NCBI GenBank assembly: GCA_039961735.1
Contig: JABRVX010000031.1
Coordinates: 1-64,000 of the forward strand
DNA: 64,000 bases
From: Fimbriimonadia bacterium
GTDB lineage: Bacteria; Armatimonadota; Fimbriimonadia; Fimbriimonadales; JABRVX01
Direction of reading: 5' to 3'
The translations under genes and the position numbers were made by a program. The notes under the pieces were generated by a model. It saw only the letters and a program-made list of their open reading frames with translations. It did not search any database and had not been told where the DNA came from. How positions within the stretch are numbered: position 1 is the stretch's first letter; the number at the start of each line of letters is the position of its first letter. Below, piece by piece: positions 18,387 to 26,925 of this stretch.

Positions 18387-19663
18387 TTGGCGACCACGTC
18401 CATGGGGTCGGGCACGGTGGCACGCTCGATGTCGGCTCCGAGCGAGCCGAGGATGGTATCCACGTGCTCGTACCCCCGTTCTACGTTCTGCAGGTTATGT
18501 AGTTCGGTTTCCCCTTCGGCACCCAGAGCGGCGACAATGAGCGACGCCCCCGCTCGAAGGTCGGTTGCCGTTACCTTTGCACCCGTCAGCCGCTCGACGC
18601 CGGTTATACTGATGTTGCGGCCGTCCACCCGGATGTCGGCCCCCATGCGACGCAGCTCGGCAACGTGGCCTATCCTAGCCTCATAGATGGTCTCACTGAT
18701 GAGAGAGGTGCCCGTTGCGGTAGCCAGGTAGGCGCACATGGGCTGCTGGAGGTCCGTCGGAAAGCCCGGATGGGGCATCGTGCGGACATCCACGGCTTTC
18801 GGGCGGTTCGGTTGGCTGACGCGCAGCCAATCGTGGCCTTCGGTGACCTGCGCGCCGGCCTCGCGCAGTTTGGCGATCAGCGAGTGCAGGTGCTCGGGCA
18901 CCATCGCGCGCACGGTTACATCGCCTCGAGAAGCCGCGCCGGCAAGCAAGTAGGTTCCCGCCTGTAGCCGGTCCGCCGGTACTGGGAACTCTCCGCCTCC
19001 CAGACGCTTCACCCCTTCGATAGTGACCGTACTCGTTCCCGCGCCGTCTATTCTGGCGCCGAGCCTGTTGAGGAAGTCGGCGAGGGCGACGACTTCGGGC
19101 TCGATGGCGCAGTTGTGAATGGATGTCGCGCCCTCGGCCAGCACGGCGGCCGTCATCAAGTGCTGGGTGGCCCCTGCGCTCGGGAAGTCGAGGTAGATGT
19201 CGCCGCCGATCAGCTTTTCGGCATTGGCGTGATAGCAGCCCTCGCGCAGCACGAGCGAGGCTCCGAGGGTCTTCAGACCGCGCACGTGGAAGTTCACCGG
19301 TCTCGCGCCGATGTTGCAACCGCCAGGTAGCGGCACTACGCACTCCCCCACTCGAGCCAGCAGCGGGCCGAGCAGGTAGAAAGCGGTTCGGATGCTGCGG
19401 CAACCCTCTGGTGGCACGATGCCGCTTCGCAGATGCTTCGCATTGAGCCACAGGCCATCGTCCGTCCAATCGGCCTTGACACCGATCTCGCGCAGAAGGT
19501 CAACCTTGATACGGACGTCGCGGACGTCCGGCAGGTTTCTGAGAAGGATGTCCTCTTCCGTGAGGATGCTCCCCGCGAGAAGGGCGAGTGCCGCGTTTTT
19601 GCTTCCTGCAACCTGCACCTCGCCCTCTAGGCGGAGGCCACCCCGAATCCGTAGTACTTCCAA
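18383..19663 (-). CDS. murA: UDP-N-acetylglucosamine 1-carboxyvinyltransferase
   Basis: A 426-residue MurA, catalysing the first committed step of peptidoglycan synthesis (enolpyruvyl transfer from PEP to UDP-GlcNAc). It has the catalytic KN pair in VAGSKNAALALLAGS and the catalytic Cys at about residue 116 in PLPGGCNIGARP, the fosfomycin-sensitive type. The PHPGFPTDLQQ motif carries the catalytic Asp. The TTG at 19663 is chosen because GGAGGG lies just upstream and the resulting MEVLRIRGGLRLEGEVQV is the normal N terminus; upstream in-frame ATGs would add about 41 unlikely residues. Confidence 0.95.
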   Translation of the reverse strand: MEVLRIRGGLRLEGEVQVAGSKNAALALLAGSILTEEDILLRNLPDVRDVRIKVDLLREIGVKADWTDDGLWLNAKHLRSGIVPPEGCRSIRTAFYLLGPLLARVGECVVPLPGGCNIGARPVNFHVRGLKTLGASLVLREGCYHANAEKLIGGDIYLDFPSAGATQHLMTAAVLAEGATSIHNCAIEPEVVALADFLNRLGARIDGAGTSTVTIEGVKRLGGGEFPVPADRLQAGTYLLAGAASRGDVTVRAMVPEHLHSLIAKLREAGAQVTEGHDWLRVSQPNRPKAVDVRTMPHPGFPTDLQQPMCAYLATATGTSLISETIYEARIGHVAELRRMGADIRVDGRNISITGVERLTGAKVTATDLRAGASLIVAALGAEGETELHNLQNVERGYEHVDTILGSLGADIERATVPDPMDVVAK

Positions 19664-19733
19664 CCGTCCCTCCAAGGCGCTCGCGGCGCGTACCGCGACT
19701 GAACTCCAGTGTAGCCGATTCGCGGGAACGCAG

Positions 19734-19739
19734 TATACT
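19734..19739. promoter_or_regulatory. Possible -10 box (TATACT) between divergent murA and lipoprotein genes
   Basis: CAGTATACTG is a palindrome, so the box reads on both strands (TATACT on each). It lies about 70 bases from either start codon. No good -35 is visible, so assignment to either gene is tentative. Confidence 0.3.
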
Positions 19740-19807
19740 GAGGTGCCCTCGTTTCCGCCCTCTGTTGTTGAAGGCGGGACAGGCACGCACCACTCACTCG
19801 AAGAACG

Positions 19808-20533
19808 ATGTTCGCCCGGTTCGCACTGCTATCCTGCGGTCTATTCGCGCTGGCCTTCAGCGGCTGTGCGCGGTTTCCGGACGTGTCCGACGGCACGCGA
19901 GCAAAGCGCCTCGTAATCACGATTACGCTTGCGGGCGAGGCGAGGCTGGGAATCGGCTCCGACCTTCGGGACCCGTATTACTACTTCTTCCTCATTCGCA
20001 ACGAAGGCGATCCGGCCGGGCAGACCGGGCCGCTGCCCGTGATTCAGCCGCCTTGGGGCAACGGGTATGCCGCGGGACGCTACACGCATATGGTGGCGCT
20101 GGGGCCGTTTCAGGCACAGCCGCTTGGGCAATACTTCCTGTACCGTTTCGATGATCCGGGGGTGCAGGTACAGGCCGTGCTGCTCGGAACACCGGTCGCC
20201 TTCACGGCTCCAGCAACCGGCGACCGCATTCTGCGGTTCGAGATCGACCTTGCGCAGATCAGTGCGACTCCGGCGGACGCGGCCAATATCACTCACCTTC
20301 AGGTGAACATCATCGCCACGGATTACCTGCCGACCAATCCGGACGAGCCCTCGAACAGCAAACGCTGGGATGCACTCGGAGCCGGGGCGGGAGACATCAA
20401 CCGATTCCTGAATCTCTCGGTGACGCAGGACACCACGTACGACAACTCGTACTTTGGGAACATCGAACCGCGAGGCGACGTTGCCGATCCGTCGCTGGAC
20501 ATCGTGGATTTCAGCATCGAGGTCCGGTCTTAG
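19808..20533 (+). CDS. Putative lipoprotein of unknown function
   Basis: A 241-residue protein with a lipoprotein signal: basic start, hydrophobic core and lipobox F-S-G-C with Cys20. The mature part is mostly beta-rich, with YYYFFLIRNEGDPAGQTGP and FLYRFDDPGVQVQAVLLG, and no recognised catalytic motif. It is 23 bases upstream of the solute-binding protein of an ABC importer and could be an accessory binding or envelope component. No family is recognised. The ATG lacks a good Shine-Dalgarno. Confidence 0.65.
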   Translation: MFARFALLSCGLFALAFSGCARFPDVSDGTRAKRLVITITLAGEARLGIGSDLRDPYYYFFLIRNEGDPAGQTGPLPVIQPPWGNGYAAGRYTHMVALGPFQAQPLGQYFLYRFDDPGVQVQAVLLGTPVAFTAPATGDRILRFEIDLAQISATPADAANITHLQVNIIATDYLPTNPDEPSNSKRWDALGAGAGDINRFLNLSVTQDTTYDNSYFGNIEPRGDVADPSLDIVDFSIEVRS

Positions 20534-20556
20534 ACGCCTCGCGCAAGGAGGACGGT

Positions 20557-21876
20557 ATGCGCCACGTATTGTTTCTGCTTGCTGCCCTGTCGCTATTGAC
20601 CTTCGCGGGTTGTGGAGGCCAGAAGGGATCTGCGGAAGACGAGCTGGTCATCGTCTGGGCGAAGTGGGAGCCCGCAGACGCCTTGGCCAAGCTGTGCGAG
20701 AAGTACACGGAGGAGACCGGAAAGAAGGTCGTAGTGGAGCAAATCCCTTGGCAGAACTTCGGCGACAAGATCCGCAACGTGGTTTGGGCCGGGAAGAGCG
20801 CCGAGTATGACATCATCATCGGCGACAGCCAGTGGCTCGGGCAGGCCGTGACGCAAGGCCACTACGTAGACCTCACCGAGTGGATGGCGAAGGCAATCCG
20901 GCTTCGCGACATCTCACCCGAGGCGCTGAAGCTGTATGGCGAGTACCCTGCCGGATCTGGCAAATACTACGCGCTGCCTTGCGAGTTCGACGCAATCGGC
21001 TTCGCGTATCGCAAGGACAAGTTCGAGGACCCGAAGGAGCGGGAAGCGTTCAAAGCGAAGTACGGCTATGATCTGGCCCCGCCGAAGACCTGGACCCAGC
21101 TTCGGGACATCGCCGAGTTCTTCACCCGCCCGCAGCAGAACCTGTGGGGCGTTGCAGCCTACTACTCGAAGGGCTACGACGCGTTGACGATGGGCTTCCA
21201 GCAGATACTGTGGTGCTGGGGTGCGGATTGGGCCGACCCGACCACGGGCGATCCGGTGGGCGCTATCAATTCCAACAAGGCCGTCGAGGCGCTGAAATTC
21301 TACATAGACTTGAAGCGCTTCAACCCGATCGGCGCGGAGGACTACTACTTCGACGAGACGAAGAACGCGTTCAAGGAAGGCCTGGTAGTGATGGCGATGG
21401 AGTGGTACGCCTTCATGCCAGGGTTTGCCGACAAGCAGTACAACCCCTATGCCGACGTGACAGGGTACTTCGTTAGCCCCGGTGAGGTCGCACACGCGGT
21501 GTCGCTGGGTGGTCAAGGGATGTCCATATCCACCTACTCGAAGCGGCAGAGCGAAGCGAAGGAGTTCATGCAATGGTTTGCGAAGGAGGAGACGCAGCGG
21601 AAGTGGGCACAGCTAGGCGGACTGACTGCTAACGTGGTAGTGCTGCAAAGCGACGACTTCAAGAACGCGAAGCCATACAATCAGGCATTCAGTGATACGG
21701 CCGGGCTCCTGCGGGACTTCACGAACAACCCGGTCTACCAAGAAATGCTGGACGTGTCGCAGGAGAAGCTGCACGCTGCGATTACCGGGCAGCTCTCGCC
21801 TAAGGAATCACTGGACGCCATCGCTACAGCGCATCGCAAGATATTGGTCGACGCGGATCTCCTGAAAGCGAAGTAG
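20557..21876 (+). CDS. ABC transporter sugar-type solute-binding lipoprotein
   Basis: A 439-residue family 1 extracellular solute-binding protein. The lipobox is F-A-G-C with Cys19, then ELVIVWAKWEPADALAKLCEKYTEETGKKVVVEQIPWQNFGDKI, the usual start of the first lobe. Later segments (GDSQWLGQAVTQGHYVDLTEWM, VSLGGQGMSISTYSKRQSEAKEFMQWF) match maltose/oligosaccharide-type binding proteins. The ribosome site AAGGAGGAC is strong. It works with the fused permease 7 bases downstream and the ATPase at 23836. Substrate unknown but probably a carbohydrate. Confidence 0.92.
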   Translation: MRHVLFLLAALSLLTFAGCGGQKGSAEDELVIVWAKWEPADALAKLCEKYTEETGKKVVVEQIPWQNFGDKIRNVVWAGKSAEYDIIIGDSQWLGQAVTQGHYVDLTEWMAKAIRLRDISPEALKLYGEYPAGSGKYYALPCEFDAIGFAYRKDKFEDPKEREAFKAKYGYDLAPPKTWTQLRDIAEFFTRPQQNLWGVAAYYSKGYDALTMGFQQILWCWGADWADPTTGDPVGAINSNKAVEALKFYIDLKRFNPIGAEDYYFDETKNAFKEGLVVMAMEWYAFMPGFADKQYNPYADVTGYFVSPGEVAHAVSLGGQGMSISTYSKRQSEAKEFMQWFAKEETQRKWAQLGGLTANVVVLQSDDFKNAKPYNQAFSDTAGLLRDFTNNPVYQEMLDVSQEKLHAAITGQLSPKESLDAIATAHRKILVDADLLKAK

Positions 21877-21883
21877 GACGGGC

Positions 21884-23833
21884 TTGGCGACGATTCGAGC
21901 GTTCCGGATGGGCTTGGGCGACCGAGGGGTCGCCAACCTGTTCCTTGCACCTACGCTCGTCTTGCTCATTGCCATGAACGTGTTCCCGCTGTTCTGGTCG
22001 CTGTATCTCAGCTTCACGAAGTACCGCGCGGCGGGTCAGGATGCACCTGTGTGGATCGGCGGCGAGAACTACCGCGCCGTGTTCACCGACCCCGAGATGT
22101 GGGGCTACTTCGTCACGACGGCACAGATTGTGGTGCTATCGGTCATCGCGCAGTTCGTGATCGGGTTCGGAGTTGCGCTTCTGCTGAACCGGAAGTTCCG
22201 GGGGAAGGGTCTTGTCACCACACTACTCCTGCTGCCTATGATGCTCTCACCCGTGTTGGTGGGGTTGTTCTGGCGTTTCTTGCTCGACCCTAACTGGGGG
22301 CTGATCAACGTCGTGGCGGGCGTGCTGGGATACGAACCTAGCCTGTGGCTAATGGACCCCACGCGCGCAGTATGGTCGGTGGTAGCGGTGGACACTTGGA
22401 TGTGGTCGCCGTTCATCATGCTGGTTTCGCTGGCAGGGCTCTCCTCGGTGCCACGGCACCTGTACGAGGCCGCAGAGGTGGATCGGGCGACTGGGTGGTT
22501 CAAGTTCCGCTACATAACACTGCCCATCATCATGCCGCTGCTGTTAGTGGCTCTTCTGTTCCGAACGATGGATGCGTTCAAGATGTTCGATCTCGTTTTC
22601 GTGCTTACGAGCGGCGGGCCTGGCAGTGCGACCGAGACCGTGGCAATGCAGCTGTGGCGCCTCGCCTTTTCGCGACTCGATACGGGGAAGGCGTGCGCGC
22701 TTGCATACGTGGTTCTACTGATGATCATAGGACTGGCGAACCTGTACATACGCATGCTGAACCGAACGAGGGGCGAATCCAAACCGGATGCACGACCGTT
22801 GGTGTCAATCCCGGAGCGCATTCTGAACAACGCCTGGTTTGCGCGCCTGGAAGCATCGTGGCCGATGCTGATCCTCGGTGTGCTAGTGTTGTGGAACCTT
22901 GATACCGTGCTCGGCGCAATCGCTGTGTTGTTCCGACAACCCGTGGTTGGTGTTGCGGTGCTAGCCGTCTTGGTGGTAGCAGTAGTGGGTGGAATGAAGA
23001 TCCGCAACGTGCTTGCGTTCTTCGGCATCGCATGTGCGTTAGTCGTGTTTCTGTTCCCTCTCTATTGGATCGGCATCACATCCTTCAAGAATGACAAGGA
23101 TATCGTTACCAAGCCGCCACGCCTGGTCGCGCCGCTGACGCTGCGCCAATATGACAAGCTGTTGTTTCAGGGCGAGGGACGAAACAGGGAGATGACCGCA
23201 TATGTGAAGCAGGTGAGCAACAGCCTGATCGTAGGCGTGACCGCCACGGTGCTGGCAGTAGGATTGGGCGCGATGGCTGCCTATGCCTTGGCACGATTCC
23301 GTATCAAGGGCAAGAGCGACTGGCTCTTTTTCATCCTATCCACGCGCATGTTGCCACCCGTAGTGGTCGCCATCCCGATCTACCTGATGTACCGTACGCT
23401 GGGTCTGTTGGACACCCACATAGGGCTCATCCTGCTGTACACGGTGTTCAACCTGGCGTTCGCGGTGTGGCTTCTGAAGGGGTTCTTCGAAGAGATACCG
23501 GCGGAGCTGGAAGAAGCGGCGCTGCTCGATGGGTACTCACGGCTGCGCGCTTTTCGACTGGTGACGATGCCTCAGGTGCTGCCCGGCATAGCGGCCACGG
23601 CGGTATTCTGCTTTATCACGGCATGGAACGAGTTCGCCTTCGCCCTGTTCCTCACCAGCCGGGCTGCGCTGACCGCTCCGCCGGGACTGCAGACCCGCGT
23701 CGGCTCGGGTGGGTTGGAATGGGGCGTGATCGCCGCGGGTACGCTGCTGTTCCTGCTGCCGGTGGCGATCTTCACGTTTCTGCTTCGGAATCACCTCCTA
23801 CGGGGGGTCACGTTCGGGGCGATCAAGAGGTAG
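21884..23833 (+). CDS. ABC importer permease, fusion of MalF-type and MalG-type subunits
   Basis: A 649-residue protein holding two complete carbohydrate ABC permeases in one chain. The first half has TM helices and an EAA loop (YEAAEVDRATGWFKFRYITLP, near residue 195). The second has a second set with EEAALLDGYSRLRAFRLVTMPQ near residue 542. The linker, about residues 280-400, carries extra hydrophobic segments (WPMLILGVLVLWNL, VVGVAVLAVLVVAVVGG), which put the second half in the right topology. Normally these are separate genes. There is no stop or frameshift between the halves. TTG 21884 has a weak GGACGGG site; ATG 21908 is an alternative start. Confidence 0.9.
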   Translation: MATIRAFRMGLGDRGVANLFLAPTLVLLIAMNVFPLFWSLYLSFTKYRAAGQDAPVWIGGENYRAVFTDPEMWGYFVTTAQIVVLSVIAQFVIGFGVALLLNRKFRGKGLVTTLLLLPMMLSPVLVGLFWRFLLDPNWGLINVVAGVLGYEPSLWLMDPTRAVWSVVAVDTWMWSPFIMLVSLAGLSSVPRHLYEAAEVDRATGWFKFRYITLPIIMPLLLVALLFRTMDAFKMFDLVFVLTSGGPGSATETVAMQLWRLAFSRLDTGKACALAYVVLLMIIGLANLYIRMLNRTRGESKPDARPLVSIPERILNNAWFARLEASWPMLILGVLVLWNLDTVLGAIAVLFRQPVVGVAVLAVLVVAVVGGMKIRNVLAFFGIACALVVFLFPLYWIGITSFKNDKDIVTKPPRLVAPLTLRQYDKLLFQGEGRNREMTAYVKQVSNSLIVGVTATVLAVGLGAMAAYALARFRIKGKSDWLFFILSTRMLPPVVVAIPIYLMYRTLGLLDTHIGLILLYTVFNLAFAVWLLKGFFEEIPAELEEAALLDGYSRLRAFRLVTMPQVLPGIAATAVFCFITAWNEFAFALFLTSRAALTAPPGLQTRVGSGGLEWGVIAAGTLLFLLPVAIFTFLLRNHLLRGVTFGAIKR

Positions 23834-23835
23834 CG

Positions 23836-24915
23836 ATGGCGGAAGTTCGGGTCGAGAACCTGACCAAGAGATTCGACAACGTGGTGGCGGTGAGAAACCT
23901 GTCGCTGACGGTGAACGACGGCGAGTTCGTGGTATTCCTCGGGCCGTCGGGATGCGGCAAGACGACTACCCTGCGCTGCATCGCCGGTCTCGAGATCCCG
24001 GACGGCGGGGAGATTCGCATCGGCGACGACGTGGTGACCAATCTGCCGCCCGCCATGAGGGACATCGCGTTCGTTTTCCAGCAGTATGCACTTTACCCAC
24101 ACCTCACGGTCTTCGACAATCTGGCATTCCCACTGCGGGCCACGCGAACGCCGAAGGACGTGATCGCGAGAAGAGTGCAAGAAGTAGCCAAAATCTTGCG
24201 CATTGAACGGGTCCTTGAGCGGCGACCTAGCAAGATCTCCGGCGGCGAGATGCAGCGAGTCGCTATAGGTCGAGCGATGGTGAGGCGGCCCAAGGTGTTC
24301 CTGATGGACGAGCCGCTGACGAACCTGGACGCAAAGCTGCGGATGGAGATGCGGACCGAGCTAAAGCGGCTTCAGGCGGATCAGCAGGCGACAACGGTGT
24401 ACGTGACCCACGACCAGGTGGAAGCGATGTCCATGGGCGACCGCGTGGCGGTCATCAATGAGGGGCGTCTGCTGCAGTTCGGGACGCCAGGCGAGGTATA
24501 CGACCACCCCCGAGACATGTTCGTTGCTGGCTTCATCGGCAGCCCCGCGATGAACATGATCCCCTGCAGCGTGGAGGACGGGCACATTGCGCTGTCGGGC
24601 GGCGAGGCAATGTCGCTGTCGAGCGCGCCATCACGCTTCCGCGACCTACCGCGCGAAGCAAACCTCGTGCTCGGGGCTCGGCCTGAGGACGTTGCTCTTT
24701 CCACCGAGCCGGCGAAGGAGTTCCTGCAAGGCGAGGTGTACGTCGTGGAGCCGCTCGGCTCGGAGAACATCATAGACGTTCGCCTCGCGGGGCACCTTCT
24801 GAAGGCGCGGACGCCGCCCACGTTCCTGGTCAAGACGGGGCAACCGATCTATGTTCGGGTGGACTTGGAACGGGCGCACATCTTCGACCCTACTACCCAA
24901 GAGGCGTTGTTCTAG
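23836..24915 (+). CDS. ABC transporter ATP-binding protein, MalK/UgpC type
   Basis: A 359-residue ATPase. Walker A GPSGCGKTT is at residues 36-44, a Q-loop in FVFQQYALYPHLTV, signature SGGEMQRVAIGRA, Walker B VFLMDEPLTNLD and switch His in VYVTHDQVEAMSMGD. A C-terminal TOBE-type domain contains LGARPEDV and YVVEPLGSENIIDVRL. It powers the importer encoded just upstream. MalK-type ATPases can serve several importers, so it may also energise the ATPase-less system at 57356-61164. ATG 23836 follows the permease stop by 2 bases. Confidence 0.95.
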   Translation: MAEVRVENLTKRFDNVVAVRNLSLTVNDGEFVVFLGPSGCGKTTTLRCIAGLEIPDGGEIRIGDDVVTNLPPAMRDIAFVFQQYALYPHLTVFDNLAFPLRATRTPKDVIARRVQEVAKILRIERVLERRPSKISGGEMQRVAIGRAMVRRPKVFLMDEPLTNLDAKLRMEMRTELKRLQADQQATTVYVTHDQVEAMSMGDRVAVINEGRLLQFGTPGEVYDHPRDMFVAGFIGSPAMNMIPCSVEDGHIALSGGEAMSLSSAPSRFRDLPREANLVLGARPEDVALSTEPAKEFLQGEVYVVEPLGSENIIDVRLAGHLLKARTPPTFLVKTGQPIYVRVDLERAHIFDPTTQEALF

Positions 24916-24917
24916 AG

Positions 24918-25094
24918 ATGCTCAGCGGACGATTCGCTCAGTGGATGGAGGCGCTTGCACTCGCGTTGATCGTAGTGGGCATCGTAGCCCTCTGCCAACC
25001 GTGGAGCTTCGCGTTGTACCGACACGGCTTCAAAGGGCTCTTCGCGGGCGTTCTGCTGTTCGTGCTTTTCTCCCATCGCCGACCTGTCCGGTAA
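24918..25094 (+). CDS. Small two-span membrane protein (58 residues)
   Basis: The ATG at 24918 lies 2 bases after the ATPase stop. The product has two hydrophobic helices: about residues 10-26 (MEALALALIVVGIVALC) and about 40-53 (GLFAGVLLFVLFSH), joined by a short polar turn QPWSFALYRHGFK and ending RRPVR. Tight linkage to the importer suggests an accessory subunit or a general small membrane protein. No family is recognised. The Shine-Dalgarno is weak, and translation may be coupled to the ATPase gene. Confidence 0.6.
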   Translation: MLSGRFAQWMEALALALIVVGIVALCQPWSFALYRHGFKGLFAGVLLFVLFSHRRPVR

Positions 25095-25120
25095 GAATGC
25101 CGGAACTGCGAATAAGCTTC

Positions 25121-25149
25121 TTGCCCGGCACGAGAGCCTGCGTTAGAAT
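25121..25149 (+). promoter_or_regulatory. Promoter upstream of the hutH leader
   Basis: TTGCCC (25121-25126), exactly 17 bases, then TAGAAT (25144-25149): one of the best sigma-70-like promoters in the window. Transcription would start near 25156, more than 200 bases before hutH. Confidence 0.65.
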
Positions 25150-25155
25150 GGGAGT

Positions 25156-25336
25156 GGGAGTCTTCCGGTGCAACTTGCACCACGTCCTTGCTCGGTGCGC
25201 CGTGTTCTTTACCTTCGAGGAGCCGTATCCGCTCGGGCTTAGGCGCGCGAGTAGTGTCATAGTCCCGGTCCCTGCCCTACCGGCTCCTCCATCCGGCCCC
25301 TCGCCTCGTGCGAGGGGCCGTTCTGGTCGTGCTTTT
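25156..25336 (+). ncRNA. Candidate structured leader or small RNA upstream of hutH
   Basis: Between the promoter and hutH the transcript can form a small hairpin (GGTGC/GCACC, 25167-25181). A long-range 9-bp stem GAGGAGCCG (25217-25225) with CGGCTCCTC (25281-25289) encloses about 55 bases. A strong terminator-like hairpin (25294-25320) follows at once. A competing stem CCGGT (25265-25269) with ACCGG (25279-25283) overlaps the long-range stem. This resembles an aptamer plus terminator, or a 180-nt independent RNA. No known riboswitch class was recognised. Confidence 0.4.
25294..25320 (+). terminator. Terminator-like hairpin in the hutH leader
   Basis: CGGCCCCTCGC and GCGAGGGGCCG form a perfect 11-bp stem with a CTCGT loop, followed by a T-rich stretch (TTCTGGTCGTGCTTTT). 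It lies between promoter and hutH, so it either ends an upstream short RNA or attenuates hut transcription. Confidence 0.6.
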
Positions 25337-25377
25337 GGATGCAGGACGTGTGCGGCAACGCGGTGAACTTAAGCCGC

Positions 25378-26925
25378 ATGTCTCACGCTTCGGCCGAGCC
25401 GCTCGAATTGAACGGCGCCGGGCTCACCCTCGGTGCCCTAGCCGAGGTGGTGGAGGGGCGACACGTGCGCCTATCGGCAGTCACGCTGGAGCGACTCGCG
25501 GCTGCGCGAGCGGCGGTGATTCAGGCGGCAGGCGGTTCGGAAGCCGTGTACGGCGTGAACACGGGCTTCGGGCCACTCCGGGATCGGCGCGTGGACGCAG
25601 CGCGGCTTGCCGAGCTCCAACTGAACCTTGTCCGCAGTCATGCCGCGGGAGTCGGTCCGCTCTTCTCTTCCGGGCAGGTGCGTGGAGCGATGGCGCTACT
25701 CATCAACTGCCTTGCCCACGGCAACTCGGGCATCAATCCGAGCATTGTGCAACTTATCGTTGATTTTTTGAACAATTCGATTCACCCAATCGTGCCCTCG
25801 CAGGGATCGCTCGGGGCGAGTGGGGACCTCGCGCCGCTCGCGCATGTCGCTCTCTGCCTGGTGGGCGAAGGCGATGTGGAGTTCGGCGGCGCGCGGATGC
25901 CGGTACACGAGGCACTCTCCAAAACCGGACTCAGTCCCGTTACTCTCGGCCCCAAGGACGGGCTCTCGCTGGTCAACGGCACGCACTTCCTTACCGCCGT
26001 CGGGGCGCTCGCGGCCGTTGAGGCTGCCGACGTGATCAAGTCGGCGGATATCGCTGCGGCGCTGCATGTGGAGGCCTCGCTCAGTTCCATCCGACCGTAC
26101 TCGGAAGAGGTCCTAATGTTACGTCCGCATCCCGGTGCGCTGCAGACGGCGGCCAACGTGCGAAGGCTGGTCGAAGGCAGCGGCCTGATGCGCTCGCACG
26201 AGAATTGCGGTGAGGTTCAGGACGCTTACAGCGTGCGGTGCGTGCCGCAAGTACACGGCGCAGTGCGACAGGCGTGGATGCATGCTGTACAGGTGCTGGA
26301 AGTCGAGATGAACGCGGTGACCGACAACCCGGTTTGGGTCGGGGGGCAGTTCGTGTCGGCAGGCAACTTCCACGGGGAGCCCTGCGCGCTGGCTCTCGAC
26401 TATCTCACGCTCGGTTTAGTCGAGCTGGGCAACATCTCGGAGAGACGCACGGAGCGCCTGCTCAATCCTGCGTTGTCCAGGGGTCTGTCCGCTTTCTTGG
26501 CGTCGGACCCCGGGGTGGAGTCGGGGCTGATGCTCGCGCACTACACGGCCGCCGCGCTGGCTTCGGAAAACAAGTCGCTCGCGTTCCCCCCTTCGGCGGA
26601 CACGATCCCCACTGGAGCCAACCAAGAGGATCACGTCTCGATGGGGGCGACCTCTGCCAGACGTCTCGATAGCGTGATCGGCAACCTGTCGAGCATCATT
26701 GCGGTCGAGTTGCTGGCGGGGGCGAGGGCCGTGCGCATGCGAGTGGAGGAGCGTGGCACCCAACCCGGCAGTGGCACCGCAGCAGCTCAGTCGGCCGTAG
26801 AATCCATTGCCCCACACCTACCGGGAGACCGCTCCCCGAGCGAAGACATCGAGCGTGTCAGCAGGGCCGTGCGCAGGGGCGAGTTGGCGAGATACGTAGA
26901 AGAGAGGATGGGAGAACTGGCATGA
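25378..26925 (+). CDS. hutH: Histidine ammonia-lyase
   Basis: A 515-residue lyase, histidine to trans-urocanate plus ammonia, the first step of histidine use. The Ala147-Ser148-Gly149 triad, which forms the MIO prosthetic group, sits in GSLGASGDLAPLAHVAL. Other family motifs are YGVNTGFGPL near the N terminus, and FHGEPCALALDYL and QEDHVSMGATSARRL near the C terminus. ATG 25378 gives the usual start; ATG 25339 would add 13 residues and begins close to the leader hairpin. The stop overlaps hutG by 4 bases. Confidence 0.96.
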   Translation: MSHASAEPLELNGAGLTLGALAEVVEGRHVRLSAVTLERLAAARAAVIQAAGGSEAVYGVNTGFGPLRDRRVDAARLAELQLNLVRSHAAGVGPLFSSGQVRGAMALLINCLAHGNSGINPSIVQLIVDFLNNSIHPIVPSQGSLGASGDLAPLAHVALCLVGEGDVEFGGARMPVHEALSKTGLSPVTLGPKDGLSLVNGTHFLTAVGALAAVEAADVIKSADIAAALHVEASLSSIRPYSEEVLMLRPHPGALQTAANVRRLVEGSGLMRSHENCGEVQDAYSVRCVPQVHGAVRQAWMHAVQVLEVEMNAVTDNPVWVGGQFVSAGNFHGEPCALALDYLTLGLVELGNISERRTERLLNPALSRGLSAFLASDPGVESGLMLAHYTAAALASENKSLAFPPSADTIPTGANQEDHVSMGATSARRLDSVIGNLSSIIAVELLAGARAVRMRVEERGTQPGSGTAAAQSAVESIAPHLPGDRSPSEDIERVSRAVRRGELARYVEERMGELA

